64,000 nt of DNA from Helopsaltes ochotensis (Eukaryota; Chordata; Aves; Passeriformes; Locustellidae), in NCBI GenBank assembly GCA_013400155.1, contig VXBM01000266.1:286775-350774 (forward strand), given 5' to 3'. The position numbers were made by a program, and so were the translations under genes. A model generated the notes under the pieces. The model was not told the DNA's origin, searched no databases, and was given only the letters and a program-made list of their open reading frames with translations. This document shows, in pieces, positions 24,567 through 39,504 of this stretch. How positions within the stretch are numbered: the first letter of the stretch is position 1; each line of letters begins with the position of its first letter.

Positions 24567-27500
24567 CTGCAGACAAAAATTACAGGTGATGTACATGTTG
24601 CAAATCAGAAATGAAACTTACTTAATTCTGCAAATCAGGCAGTTTAAAGAAAAAGAAGTGTCATCCTGAAGTTCTAATAAACCTGAGGTTTCTAAGGCAG
24701 GATCATTAATTTGAGAACATTATTGCAGCAGAGAACCATACTAACACACCTGACCCTTGGCTACATGCCTGTGTTATGTAAGTTGCTGAAAAAGGCATAT
24801 ATTAGATAGAAGTCACCCCGTAAAGTCTTTTCTTAAAGCCTCCAACTCCTTTCATTTGAAGCAAGACTCACAAATTAAAAAACACCTCGTAAAGCTCGTG
24901 ATACCATTACTTGCCTATGAGTTTGGTACTTAAATACTCAAAAGTTGTGAGAGATTTAATTACCCCTTCAAAAGATTCACTTTTGCATTTATTGCCTTCT
25001 CAAATGCACAAAAATCTGAGTGAAGAAACAATACAAGTAAGTGCTACATTTTTTGGTTTCTACTTCTATATTTTAATCCAGTTTCCATATACAAGTTCAA
25101 AAATGACAAAATGGTAGTTTATAACTCTTAATCATTAGCATTTTCCTAAAATACTGGTAATACTGTGGCTACTACTGTAGTAGATAAATTCATATCAATC
25201 TAATACACTAAGCTGGAATTCAATGTATTCATCCATTCCTAAATACATCTGAAAACTGTCTAACAGTAAATCACACATAAAATTATCAAAAACAATAGAG
25301 ATATTTTCAGGCTTGTCATGGGCAAATTTGCAGGATAGAATTTTCATGAGGAACAGCAGTCAGCTGCCAATATAGTTCAAAAAGCATTTAGCACTTCTCT
25401 ACTATATTGGTTTTAATGTACTTCCAACCTATAAATACAGACATACTATATACTTCTTACAATCAACTAAATTGATTCAATTCAATTAACTAAAGATAAA
25501 TATATAACATTCTAATATGCATAATTACCACTATGCAGGAGTTATATTTTGAAGTTGAAGAATGTCCAGTTGATATTTCATGGAATTTTAAGTATAAAAT
25601 ACTATTTAATAGTCTGACTAGACATAGAAACCAGAGGATTCAGAACTTAAAACATCAGATTGCTATAGATGTAAAAATTCACACATAAAAGAGAGAATTT
25701 TTGTGTCCTAACTTTTACACATCTAAACTAAAAGCAGAGACAGAGCACCCACATTGCAAATGAGTGCAGGTAAAAATATGGAGAGCATATTGTGGTATGT
25801 TAACTTTCTGTTCATGGGAGTTGGTCATTGTTTGAAAATGGCAGTCTATATTCTGAGTCCCAAAATGCAAAATCTGCATATTAGAAACATAGCTCAGACA
25901 CAACACTATGTACAAAACATGCTTTTCAGTCTAGGGGATTTAAAGAGAACGTATTCCGAAGTCCAGTTCAACAGTCATTGGAAATAGAGGCTTGTAACAT
26001 AAATCCCATCCAAATACCATCTAGCTTCTGTAAAAATTGAGAAGATAACACTGATATCTTAGGAGATACTGTAAATGGAAATCAAATGGAAAAACATTTT
26101 TCTTGCTAAGCAATGTATTTCTGTTACAGCTATTTCAATAGCTTCCGTTTCAGTAGATGTTACGAACCAAAATAGTGGGTGTGTGCACTGAATTTTTTTT
26201 ATTTTTAAGAACTGGGAAAACAAGCAAGGATTACTACTGGTTTGGAACACTAGCTCTCATTTAGGTTGTACTTTGTTGACATGGTTCCTGTACTACAACT
26301 GGAAAGAGCAGATAATTCCTGATCACAGGAAAAGTGTCGGAAGTTTTCCCTCAAGTTTCCCATTAGACTTTACTGTAAGAGGCATGGGAAAGACCTGATT
26401 GTCAAAACTTTCTAGAGTCCAAATACTCAGCAGTTGCACATATCCAAGGCTCCAAATCCTCATCCTGCCTCTGCAACTAAGGGCTTGGGCACTGTGCTGT
26501 TGGGTTTGGGCTTTTCAAGGACTATTTTATCTTGACATTGTTTTCTTCAAAGACTTTGCATTATTAGTATGCCTCTGCCAAAACGGTCACATACTGCAAG
26601 AATACTAAAAGGTTGGAAATTTTGTATGAAACCAAAGCCATCGAAGGACATGACTGCCAACAGTCTGCGTACAACACTGCAAACTTCCATCATTTCTGAA
26701 ACTGCTCCAGACACAGCTTCCAAGAAGCTTAGTGTTCGATGTTAAAAATGCTGGACATATCCAGGATATTATCTAGTCTACATAACATTTTATCAGCATT
26801 TCAAACATACCATTCTTTTATCACTTATCTTTTGCCTATATAGTCTAATATTTGTGTGGCCTATCCTAGTAACTGTGATGCCTCTGTGCTAAAGAAGATA
26901 ACTTCAACAGAAAAATCTTAAGCAAGTGTTGGAAAAACATTTTAAAAATCTTTGGATAACCACTCTCCAGCAAATAATATCTGATATTTTTTTCTTGGAG
27001 AAGGAACTTATGGAAATGTGTGTTTGTTCAGAAAAAAAAATTAAATACTGCAAATATACATTATACAATGTACACAGTAATATTTGCCCATAGTATTGTA
27101 TTGACATATTTACTCTTGGGAGGTGGGAGAGGTGGGATGTGCTGATTTTTTTAAACTAATAATCAAAATGCCCTGTGGACTGAAGTAATATATTGCCTGT
27201 TGAATGTTCTTCCATTCAGGAATTGATTGTGATACAAAGAAGCAAGAGTAGTAAAAGAAGCCGTATTTTTATAGCTTTTTTTTTTGGTAATCACAAATTA
27301 AAATTCCTGTATTAATGAGCTAAACCTCATTAAAACTCCTAGGAGATACATGAAGTGTAGTTTTCTCAGAGATAAACTGGAGAACAGGAAACAAACGCCA
27401 TTCATTTGAGGAAATGGTAGCTTGCCCATCAGCTAGTCCTCCAGTGAGATAGAAACTAATGTAAAAACACCACAAATCAATTTACCTTGATTTTTCAGAA

Positions 27501-28615
27501 CTGATGTGTACTCAAGTCTCTCTGTTTCAACATTTTTTTAAACAAGATACTATTCATAACAAAAATAATAAACATTTGCACACAACGAAAGTTAAGCTCT
27601 TAAGCCCTTCATGCATGTAGTTAAATATAAATGCTTGGTTATCATTAAACATTTACCATGCAAAAATGCCATGCAAATAAGAGGAAATTACAACTGCAAA
27701 ATACATTTGAAAATCTGGTCATTTTATTTAGATTCCTAATTTCATACCTAAATATTCAGTTTAACCAGAAAGAGTGTAAATTTTGGACAACACATTTCTA
27801 AAGAAATTACTAGAATTATCTAAGATTTACTGCACGTGAGAAAAAATTAAAATTCTCCTGAGAACTAGCTCTTCCAGCAGTTTTATTTTATATAATAGGA
27901 AAGATTTCATAAATATTTCTCCTTTTTCATTACTACTCAGTTTCATTTTAAGTAAACATCATAGTTTTTGTTGTTTGTCTGTTTTTGTTTGGCTACAGTA
28001 CTGTCATTTTTCATACTCTCCATATATTTGAAAAATGTTTAATAAAAAATTTAGCCTGTGATCTGACTTCTAAGTGAGTTCATAATTTCTTCCTTTACTA
28101 ATTTTACAAGCTCTTATCAATAACCTGGAAACCTTAAATTTTTTCCTGAATAACAGGCAATGCCTCTGACAATGGCTGAAACGGAACCACAAATTAACAG
28201 TTCCCAGTACTTTGGCACAGTATTGCTAAGAGAGAATAAGAAATTGCTGAAGAAGTCAGACTTCACATGTTTTATCTCAGTTTTCATTCACACTTTATTA
28301 ATGACTCTTTTTATTCCCTCATAAGAAGCAGAAAGCAGACTATTCCTTCCTCACATTTTTAATGGAGTGTATACATCAAATTGGTCCTGCTAACTTTGCT
28401 TTCTGAGCCTGAGATGGAAAAACTGTTCCAGTCTTACCAGCCCACATGTTTAATTGCATTTGAGGGCTGTCATATTAAATTAATGGCACACATACAGTTT
28501 AACCAAGTGAGCACAAAAGCTGTTGAACTGCTGTCGTGGAATGCACAGGTTACCTCTTCTGCCTTCTGATAATTGGTATGTAATATATTTTTCAGCTGTC
28601 ATTTTTAGTTCAGTT

Positions 28616-28779
28616 TAGAATCATAGAATCATAGAACCATGAAAAAGATGGAAAAGACCTCCAAGATCAGCAAGTCTAATTTTGACTGAATACTACTTTG
28701 CCAACTAGTCCATGGCACTAAGTGCCACATCTGGTCGTTTCTTGAACGCTTCCAGGGATGGTTATTCCACTGCCTTTGA
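28616..28779 (-). mobile_element. CR1 LINE 3' end with ATTCTATG tail, sense on minus strand
   Basis: On the plus strand the block opens with AGAATCATAGAATCATAGAA, which is the reverse complement of the reiterated ATTCTATG repeat at the 3' terminus of CR1 elements. It is followed by the usual CCTCCAAGATCA, then AAGTGCCACATCTG, and TTCCAGGGATGGTTA at the far side. About 160 bp of the 3' end is preserved, and truncation lies at the 28779 side. The element is in the same orientation as HCN1. The landmark wording resembles an older CR1 subfamily, but I do not name one. Confidence 0.92.
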
Positions 28780-31700
28780 TTTTTAGGTTCAGTTGATAAA
28801 AATTAATTTACAGAAATCATCAGAATTTAATATTGATTAAATTAAGGGAAAAACTTTGGAATTTCCTATAAAAATTTATTCAAATCTCAGGTCATTGAGT
28901 TCATGCAGACACCTCTTCCACTTCTCAAAAGTACTGAAGGTTCTTAGCATCACAAAGCTACGGGTTTAGTCCTCAAATGGAAATCTGCAACATGCCTTGG
29001 GCAATATGAAATGGCACTTGCACCAAGTGAGCTGTGTGGAGTCTGGAATGTTGAACAGCCACAGTGGGGAAAAAGGGAGAGCCGCAGGTGCGCAGCTCTG
29101 CAAAGCATGCTGAAAGCTGTACTTACTGCAGTGAAACTCCAAGCTAGACTGCAGGGCAAAATAACAGTTACAAAAGTGACAAGGGTTTTTTTGATCCAGT
29201 CTCTGGGTCAACCCAAAATTATTGGGTTTATCCCTCAGAGCACCAACTAAACAGAGATTATAAACCATAGGATTTGAATTCTCCTGAGCTGAATGTTTAC
29301 TTTTAAGATAGTAGTTGCAAACAAGGTCCCCTGGAAACAAAACTATATAAAAGGGAGAGCACAATGCCTCTTTTTGAGCAGCCATCATTCCACCTTCTTT
29401 AAACAATGAAAGCCAACTATGGTTTTTTTCTTTATCTATTTCATATTTGATGAATCGACTTCAAAATATATTCTTCATAAACATCACTTGGGATACCACG
29501 GGTCTCATTCAACTCCTACCAAGGCCAGTTTCTTTGAGAGTTGCAGGTTGTCACACTTTACACTGGAGATACGTCTGCGCAAGCAGATGTAAACACGCAT
29601 TGATTGAAATGCCTGGCTGTGCCCTCAGGGCAACACTTTACACTCAACTGACTCCTGGTATGTGTGCTTAATTTTATGATAAATAATTCAGCATTGATAA
29701 TTCAGTAGTGGAAAAAGGTATATAGCATGATCTAACCCAGTTGTATTTGTGACCTTAAGCTGACGACAAATGCAAAGATCTGCTTCTGCTTTAGTTGGCC
29801 CTGAAGGGAAAACATCAGTGATTTAATAAACAGAGCAAACTATTTTTAATCAAACATATTCACAAAAAAGAGCTGAGAATGGCCTATTTTATGTGACCTT
29901 TAAAATTTGTTACTTTCTAGATGGTGTCAGTCTGACATTAGGTTTTATAATAGAAGTCCCATTTATTCCAATTCAAGGAAATGTGCAAATAGAAGCCAGC
30001 TTCTGCTGATCAAAAAGAACAGCACAACAAAATAGAAATGTGACAGTTTAAACCTGAAAGCATTAATATAACTACTTTGCTGAAGGACTATTTAGGCAAG
30101 ACTTGAAAAGGTCACATATAACCAGGAAGCAATATTTATTTACCATATATAAATTCTACAATAAATTCTGCAAATACCATTTATAAATTCCATAAATTGG
30201 CCAATGCTATACTAAATATTAACTCTCATACAGAGGGCATGACTTCACTTTCAGAATGTGAGGTTTTGTTAGCCTCCTGTGATAAATGTGCGGGACCTCT
30301 CTTGACATCTAAATAGAGAGGAGCAGTCACTTTATCTCTACAATGGAAAAAGCAAGCAAATTACAAAGGATTCCGGATTCTGAAATAAAATCACCAGCGC
30401 TAATTCTCACTTGTTTCTATGGAGGTGGAGATTTCATTCATCATTATATTGATGACACAAAGTACCTTATTAGACCAAGCATTTACCTTATGTGAAGCAA
30501 AGTAAAAACAAACCAAAACCACTTCACAGGTGTCAAAAAGACATAAACATGGAATACAAACACCCTGCCTCTGTGACAAAGTTCAGCTGTAACTCTTCTG
30601 CTTAAGTCATAGTACCAAACTGAGAGTGACCACATGGTAAATAACACTGGAACTGTACATGAATATAGAGACTGAGAGTTTTGGCAGCTTGAAGTGTAGG
30701 TCCCTTCCCACTTCAGCATTATTTCAAGCATCAGGATCACCTGAACTTCAGCTCAAGCCCCTTGATGGGTCAAATATTTCCACTGAAAGCATCACTGAAC
30801 TCAGGCTGGAGACCTCTGAGTGTGGAGCTGAGCTAGAAGGGACATTTATTATCTTTCATAATTATTTATATCTTAAACAGAAGACAGCTAGGAGATATAC
30901 CCAGTCTGTAAATGGCACAAAATATTATTTAAGATTTTTCTTACTAGCTGAGCAAGAGGAACTGTTTCTTTTATTAATGGGAAGATTAATAGCAGCAACA
31001 AGAGAAGAGAAATAAGTTATTCCCCTTTACCAAGGCAGGGATTTCCACTATGCCAAAAAGGCAGTTGAACAACCAATATGTTGCTTGATAAAAAATATCA
31101 CTGTGTACAACTTTTTAAATATCAGATATCTGATTGCACTTTTAGAAATTAGTATCAGATTCTGAAGTCTATGTTCCCTGATTTTAACACAAAAGCAGTT
31201 TTCATTCTTAGTGAATCTGAAACAAACAATAAATACCAGACTTACATATACCAAGAAATCTACAATAAAATATATCTAAATGCCAAGACAACGCAGGGAG
31301 AACCTTAAAAATACCAAAGTCTTCACAAAAAAATGCATGCTTGATAAAGTCATTCTACAAAATTTTTGATCATTCAAGTCGCTCAAACACGGAACCCATT
31401 CTTATTTTCATTTTTAAGGCACAACTTTGGTGACAATTACACTCTATCCTCAGCACACTAGGTCTTTTCCTCAGAGACAGGTATTTAGGAGAACAGAGCA
31501 GTGCCCTGACTGTATCCGACATTGAAACAAGCGAGAAATTATCCAGTCCCCAGGCCCCTGGATCAAACAGCGTAATTAAATCAAAATGAATAAGCAAAAA
31601 GCAGCTACAATGCTTTCTACGCATTTATAAATATTTTTAAAGTCATCATAGTACAAAAGGGATGCATGTAACCAACTTCTTTCAATCTCAGTACTTTCCT

Positions 31701-34700
31701 GACCTTTTAAAAAAATTTAAGGTAGTAATATTTATATCTTCCCATCTCTGTGAATACAAAATGAAATCAGATACTTTTTCATAGTAGATGAAGTACCAAA
31801 ACATTGGATGTACACAGAAACTTGGAATTTTTCACATTTACAAAAAATGTATCTGAAACTATTGTTGTGAAACAATTTTTTTCACTAGATCTGTGTGTCA
31901 CATGTCTCAGCAGATGCAGGTTTGGGAAGCAAAGGAAAGTTTTCTCTTGCATGATCCTAACTCCTCCTAAAAGAACCACCTCGAGATTTCAGTGGGTGGT
32001 TAATTAACCCAGTTCTTTTGATGGGATGCCTTCTCCCAGCTCACACTGCCATGTAGCTGAGCTTCAAATCAATTGTTGTAATTGTAATATGGCAGTGTAT
32101 TGATCTCATTGAAAACAATAGAAATAATGAAGAATATTTCTTCTGGGGAATTTAAGCTGATGTCTTTCTGAAGCTGATGAGGTTAATCTTCCAAACATGA
32201 AAATAATGGGCAAGGAATTGAAAATTAAAGTAATTACGTTAAATTTCCTGTGGAATAAAAGTTCAGAGATGAAACTGGTTCTAAATGCTTTCTTTTAATA
32301 GCATGAATACTTTCCTTTTAAAAACCCCAAGAAATGTTGCTTTATGAGGAACAATTGTTTTAATGTTTATATGTTTGGGTAGTTAAGAATAGATTTAAGC
32401 TGTGAATAAAATAGGTAAAATTCCATACCATACTGGAATCTTAATTTTGCTTTTGATAGTCATTTAATTGAAAAGTTCATAGGTCAATAGTTACAAAAAA
32501 CCCCAACATTATCAGTACAATTCAAGGTAGTTGATTAGTGCATGATATTGTGTGAATTTTGGAACTGTTAATCAGTTGAATGCTTAAGGCCCCAAACACA
32601 TGAAACCCATTTGTTCCTATGAAAATCTTGTAATAGTAAATACATTTAAGCCACTCATATATCATAACACAGAGGTATAAAAATCCAGGAATATGGAAAT
32701 CTAAAAGTACATATGTGAATAAATTATTCTTCTAGTAAGGAATCAGTGATTTGTGGTCCAAGTCAATGCTTAATAATAGTAAAAAATTATTCTAAAAATT
32801 ATATGGCTAATTGAACAAAATTATAGAGAACCTTTTTTGTGGGAAGTGCAAATTAAATCTATAGTTAAAATCTAACTGCCACTCAAAATCACATAGAGGT
32901 CATCTTCTCGAGTTTTAAAGGTTTAATTAAAAAAAAAAAAAAGAAAAAGATTCCTGGGTAGTTACAAAGAGCACACCAGAATCATAATCCTAATAACTTG
33001 CCTCAGAAATCACAAGTGAGAATTTAAGAATTCAGTTGCCTGATAAAAGCAACATAAAGAAAAAGACAAAACAAAATAAACCCAAACCTAACATTTTCAT
33101 GAAATTGATAAAATGATAGTCTCTCCTCACAAATATTATATTTATTTTATTTGGTTTAGTACATAAAACTACCTTGATCTGAATTATTCATATGCTATTT
33201 TTTTCTATTTTTCTGTGTTCAACAACAGATAAATATATGGCTATCATTATTAAAAAAAGTGAGAGTATGCTGGCATGCACACAAATGCTCACAGCCCTTA
33301 ATATACAAAAAGTCTCTACAGATAACCTGTGAGCTTAAAAAAGTGAGAGACTGAGAAAAAACATAGACTAAATAGACATAGAGGTAGTATTAGAAAAGAG
33401 GAAATGTAGTAAGAAGTATTGTTTCATGGTCTTATTGAGGTTCTTTGATTTTTATCTATTTTCTATCTATTTTAAATTGACTTGTGTCTGATGGCTTAAG
33501 ATTTTTTTGCATTCAATACAGAAACAATTTAGATTTTACATTTTAATGCTACCAGTTTTAACAATGAAAGGTTGATGAGGGGCCATTGTGTCTAGACATT
33601 TTCCATTGTTTTTTGATAAAATAAATGAATATGGAATAATTAAAAATTTTAACATGGTTATTTTATTATGCTAAGGTATTTTTTGAAAAAGAAAACTGCT
33701 TTTAAAAGAAAGCTATTAGTGTACAGAGAACTTAATGTGTAAGTTCCTCTCACAGTGTTTACTATAATATAGTCCCTCAAAGAAAAGTTTATATTGAGTC
33801 ATTGAGAAACTTTTTTTTTAAACTAGTTAACCTCATTAAACACAATGCCTAATGGGAATAATGGAAAAAGAGAGATCCACTAGATTGCACTTTCCAAAAG
33901 CTAACTTTGGTTCCCTACCAGAGCTCTTGCTCATGCTGGAGTCACCCCAGGTGACCTGGGGGTCTCTCTTCAGAGATTTTGGTCTGAACATTTCATCATT
34001 CCAGTCAGATCTTACGTGACTACCAAGTCTTGAGAGATCTGTTGTTGAACATTACACAAATAAACATCTTTTTGCACAATTAAGGCTAATTCAGTGTATG
34101 CTTTCAGTTGACCATTCATGTTGTAGTAGACCATACACACCATTGTTTCACCCAGGAAAACCTCTGCCCTGTCAACTATTTTGATTTCATGTATCAGCAT
34201 TTCTGCTGATCATTTCTAGATGTTACTGCCAGATCTCCTTCAGACCAGTATTTAAGTCCAGCCTGCACTAGGTAACAGGAACAAGCTTTTATGCACTCAA
34301 TCCTCACACTCTCGAAATGATCTACTCCCAGGGATTGTCTGTGGGATTGTCTGCAGCCTTTCCAAGTGGATCCACACAGACGTCGGGAAAAAATCAGCTG
34401 CGTGTTGCTCCACAGAACTCCATGTCCCATCCTGTGTTTTGCAAACCTTACAGCTTTAGCAACCAACAGTGAGCTTTTTTTGGTAAATATCCTATCCAGA
34501 CCACAATAATGAGCTTAAGGCTCATTTAGGTTGCTTTCTTACAGCTTCTTATTTTTAAAAGCAATGGAATTTCATCTGCTTTCAAGAGCAATTCATGCAG
34601 CCTTTACCTCTCTGACCCCCACCTCCAGTTCCAATCTGTTTCAAGCACACCAACAATTAAAGCACCCTCACATCAGGATGGTCACTGCAGGCTGGTGCTG

Positions 34701-37201
34701 GTGTTAGCTCTGCCTTGACACCGCAGGCCACTGCTCAATGCTATGCTGAAATACTGCAACACTGAGCACAGCACAGTAAGGCAAAAACATCTCCCATTTC
34801 ACACTTCTTCTGAACCAAACGCATTTCACTTTTTGGCTTCTGCACATTAACCCCTGCACAGACTTTTTGCAGTGGCCTGCTTCTGCTTTCTCTGCTGTCT
34901 CCAAAGTCCAGCTGGAATCAAACTGGCTCATGAGCAACAGCATAACTCCTACATGATAGTCTGGCAGCCAGTGGAGAAGATGTGATGAAGCAAAACTGCA
35001 GACTAAGAACTTGAAGTAAACATGCTCTTCTTCTTTGAATTGCTCTGTGTACCCCTACTTTTTTAATTCTTCCTTGAACAGAAGGAAAACTTTAGAACAT
35101 TTCCTTTGGAATGTTTGATAGCTTTATCTTTGATTCCATTTACATTACTGTTAAAGATTTTTTTTGCTCCTGGTTGAATGCATTCCTCTACAATACAGGC
35201 TGCAATAATTTTTTTTACCTTCTCCATTAGTCTGTTTCTGTCTAGTCCTTATATTTTAGAGCTCTAAGCATACTGACGTTTCCCTTTTGTGGTTTCTCTA
35301 TATTATTTATATTTAAAAGAAAAGAAAGATTATTAAAAACTATAACATGTTTATCTTAAAAGAAAAGAGTATTTCTTACTTTCTTTTTGTCAATTATATG
35401 CAATTCCAAATTAGTGTTGAGATTTTGGCTCACTTTATATGTTTAAAGGCAGATTCTTCTGTTACTTAACATTTGGAGGGAAAGGATTTACTTTCAGTAA
35501 GTAGATGAGAATTTCCCTGATTCCCTTCTTGCTCCCCAGAGCATCCATGCAGTACAATTTTAGTTCCTCTATTCCATGTTCTACTTTTTCTATACCCTGT
35601 CCCTGTGCCATACCCTCTTTTATCTTTTATACACTCCAATGGAGAACATGAATATTGTATCAAAAAATATTCATAAAAGATTCCCTGATTCAGAATAAGT
35701 AACTCTTCCATCCTTTTTTTAGAATGACTGTAGCCAGTGGCTAGCATGATAAGGTCAGTAGTTCAACTATCACATTGTTGCAATTTTGACAACTCCAAGC
35801 CAGTATTACTGTGATTTAGGTCACCCTGTGATTCCCTTAAAAATATCCTTTGGGTTGTTCCTATTTGCATGCCTATCAAATTTCCCTTACAAATTGGTGG
35901 CTAAAAATAGCTATTAAAAAAATAGTATTAAGTCTGAGATATTTGCAAAATCACTCAACTCCAGGAAAAGGGACAGAGAAAGAAAAGCATTATTTTAAGG
36001 CCTATAATAAAAATGTAAGAGTTTGCAAATTTTCAATGATATTTCAGTCATCTTCCTTTTATCAACTTAATCCTAAATTACAGAAATCCTTTGTTTCCAG
36101 AAGGCTAAATCTTGGAGCCATTTATCCTGTGTGCTCCCTATCCTGCAGATCACATCTCTGTGACTGTAGTGTGACAGAGACTGAATAGCAAGAGCAGTAT
36201 TTACACAACTGCAGAGTGACAGAGGGATGGAGAGGTATTTATATCATTGCATTTGGCAGCACCAGCACTAGTCCTTCAAGTGTTTCCAAAGGCCACAGTA
36301 CAACTAATAGCCCAGGCAGAGAACAATAGAGAGGTGGCAGGAGGGAGGAGAACCAATATGTGTAAAAACCAACTCATCCTGCATGGAAATGGGCTAATAT
36401 TGTGCACTGCTAGGGGTGGTGCATCAGGAGCACTGGGTGACAGCACCTCACGTGTGGCTGACAAGGATGGGAAAAGCAGCACTGAAGCACATTCCAGATC
36501 AACAGAAGTGGTGAGTGCCAGGAGGGGCACCAGCCCACTGCCAGCGGGGCTGGTTCTCCTGACACTGTCTAATGTTATAATAAAGCCAGGAGATTTGGGG
36601 TTGCTCTTTGCTTTTTTTTCCAGTTGACTAGGTTTGCCCATGTGCCATGATCAAGTGTGTAAGCTGAATCCTTCATGAAGAGAGTCAGGGTGTAATGAAT
36701 TATTTTGTGGGGATGGTTTCAGACCCTCTTATGATTGAGCCCCTCTTATTTCTAATGAGGTGGTGGAAAAAAAAAAAAAAGAGGAGTTTCAAGCAATCCC
36801 ATCCCACAAGAGAGAGATAATGCTGTATCTCCAAATACTTTTCCAGCTGCATAACTGCTGTGTGCCTGTGGAATATGCCTTCCTAGCATCATTCTAGGAA
36901 GGAAACAGAGTAGGGGAAGTCATAGTTTTACAGAGCTACAAAAACTATTTGTCTACACGGTTCTTGTCCAGTGGAGATGCTCTACAAACAATGAAAACAG
37001 GCTGGCGGTAGTTTTCTGAAAGACTGCTGGATGTGGACTAGCATTTACTCAACCCTTTAACTGGCAGTATTCCCTGAAGTACAATTTTGAAATTACTCTG
37101 GACAATTTATCACCTGCCCAAATGACCCTGTCACTTGGTGAGTCCATTTGCACGGGACTTACACTAATATTTCCAGCCCCAGAAGTAGCAATAAACAACA
37201 A

Positions 37202-37203
<2 letters not shown>

Positions 37204-37233
<30 letters not shown>
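37204..37233. repeat. T30 homopolymer abutting the assembly gap
   Basis: Thirty T residues run directly into a block of N. The true length of the homopolymer is unknown because the gap follows immediately. Confidence 0.95.
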
Positions 37234-37247
37234 NNNNNNNNNNNNNN
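37234..37247. other. Assembly gap (14 N)
   Basis: Fourteen undetermined bases follow the T run. Sequencing most likely failed in the homopolymer, and the real gap length may differ. Confidence 0.99.
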
Positions 37248-39504
37248 AAATCAACCTGCCAAATACAGTTCTTTCTCCTCCAAAGCCCAGAAAAACAAAA
37301 TAATATTCATTCCTGGGTCACCCACATGTTTTCTAGGCATTAAAATGTCATAGTTTTCATTGCTAAAGAAAATGAAAAAAAAATCCCAACCCACAGTCAC
37401 GATCATTCTGGGAAATCCTTTGTGGTTTGACTGGCTACCATCTGACTTCTATTTCTGAAATAAACACATTAAAAATAAATAAAGAAGTTGTCTTACTTTT
37501 TTAACATGCTTCATGTTAAATATTCAAACTGTGTTCTGCACAAGTACTGCACTTATTCTCCTCATTTGTACTCCTTTACAACATGAGCTGCAGACCAGCT
37601 CATTGTTGAGAAGCAGGAGACATGGATGCTATGGCTCATCCCTGGCTCTCTATTGGTAATCTGGACAAAAAGTGACAGAAGACTCTTCTGGGGTTGCTAC
37701 CCCATTTCTTGTGCATCTAGCACATGGAGGTCATATATTTCTCACATATAGTTTAAACAAATAATGCTTACCCCTTGTACACCCCTGCGATTATGGAGTG
37801 GGAGTAGTCAGTTTCTTTACGTGAGAAGAAACAATGGTAAGTATTATTCATGTTAAGAAACTTTAAATAATTAATTACGAGGTTTTTTCAAAAAAAAAAA
37901 AAGGAGTTCATTGCACCATGGTAACAATAAAGCGAACATTATCTCTGAAAGTCAAAACAACTCATGAAAGTACATCATTATGCTCAAAAGATGGAAAAGA
38001 TTACGTAATCACAGACTAAAACCTCTATAAATCACAGTCAGCTCTCTCCAACATCTTCCTTTCAAACTTTTTATTTTTCTTTTCAATTGGTCTTCCTTTT
38101 CCACTTCAGTGATTATTGATTCCTCCTTTCTGAAGGAGTACGATTCTAAAACAATTATTTGCTCTCTTAGTATTTCCCTCTTAGCTACAAGCAGAATATT
38201 ATTCCATTAGTGTGCTATTAGTTCTTTTCTCTTCATTAAAGCACAACTGTTAGAAGGGAAAACAGTGCACAATTTGTTTTCTAACAATGGATATAATAAT
38301 GTACTAACATAGAAAGGATATCATCTACCTTACCTAAACCCCTCAACAGTGTTTCACTACAAAAGCATAATTTCTATGTGTAAAGGCGGCTCCAAACAAT
38401 GCCACACTCAACACACAATTTCCTGCTCCATCTCTTTTTTGATTTCAAAAAATATTTTCTTAAGAATGTAACATAGTTGTTTCCAAGGATATACATACAT
38501 TCAGGTACCCCAGCAGAATCCTTTTCCCCGAAAGTCAGTAGGAGTTTAGTATTGTCTTCAGTGGATGCAGCATTTCACTTGATTTTCTCTGTCCCTTTGT
38601 GGCTGGATTAAATTTAATGGCAGTCTGTCCCAACCACAAGAGGAGAAAGGTTTGGGGCAGCATGTTTTCCAGAGAGAGAGAAAGCTGTTTGGCAAAAATA
38701 GCCAGAACAAAACAGCTGTTCTTCATATGGATTTTAGTTCATTTCAAGTAGTAATCCCTATTTTATCAGCTATTGCACATTTTGATTTTATGCCTGAAAT
38801 AGCAAAAAGATCCATTAATATTTCCTTACATGTCTTTACATAAAAATGTACGTAAATTCAGGTTTTATTTGTGCGTCTATACTCCCGGCACTGAGAACAT
38901 GTATGTCTCTTTTATCAAGAAACAGAAAAGTTGCAACAATCTGTATTAAATGTTCTTGAATTTTTTCTATCTGTACCAGTAAAACTGGCCTTGCTGATAT
39001 ATATGCTCTTTTCTGAAATGCAAGCAACTTGTAGATTCTGCATATTTTGAAGTTTACACAGAACTCACATGGAGACCAACTGAAAGAATGCCATGTAGGC
39101 ATTTACTACTCTTGTATCCTTCTCTGATGACCTATGAGAAAACACTCTGATACTGCTTTATATGTTTTGTAGGCTCACACTATTTAGCAGGAAGCTGACA
39201 GGAAGGAGTCATCACTCTGTTAAATCTGGATACATAAATATAAACTCTAGCCCAAGTCATCAAGCACTGAAATCCAAGACAGAGAACATGCACAATCCAT
39301 TCAGTTTCCTTGCTATTCCTATTACTTATTTTACACCAGGTTTAAAAAAAGATAAAAAAACCCCTGTCCTGCTAAGCAACATCACCTAGACATGGCTAAT
39401 CCTGGTTTAGGATTTACAAGAAATACCATGCAGTTTAATGCATACAATGAAACCCAGGATATCTGATCATGGTCCCACTCTACACTCCACTGGTGTGGAT
39501 CTCA

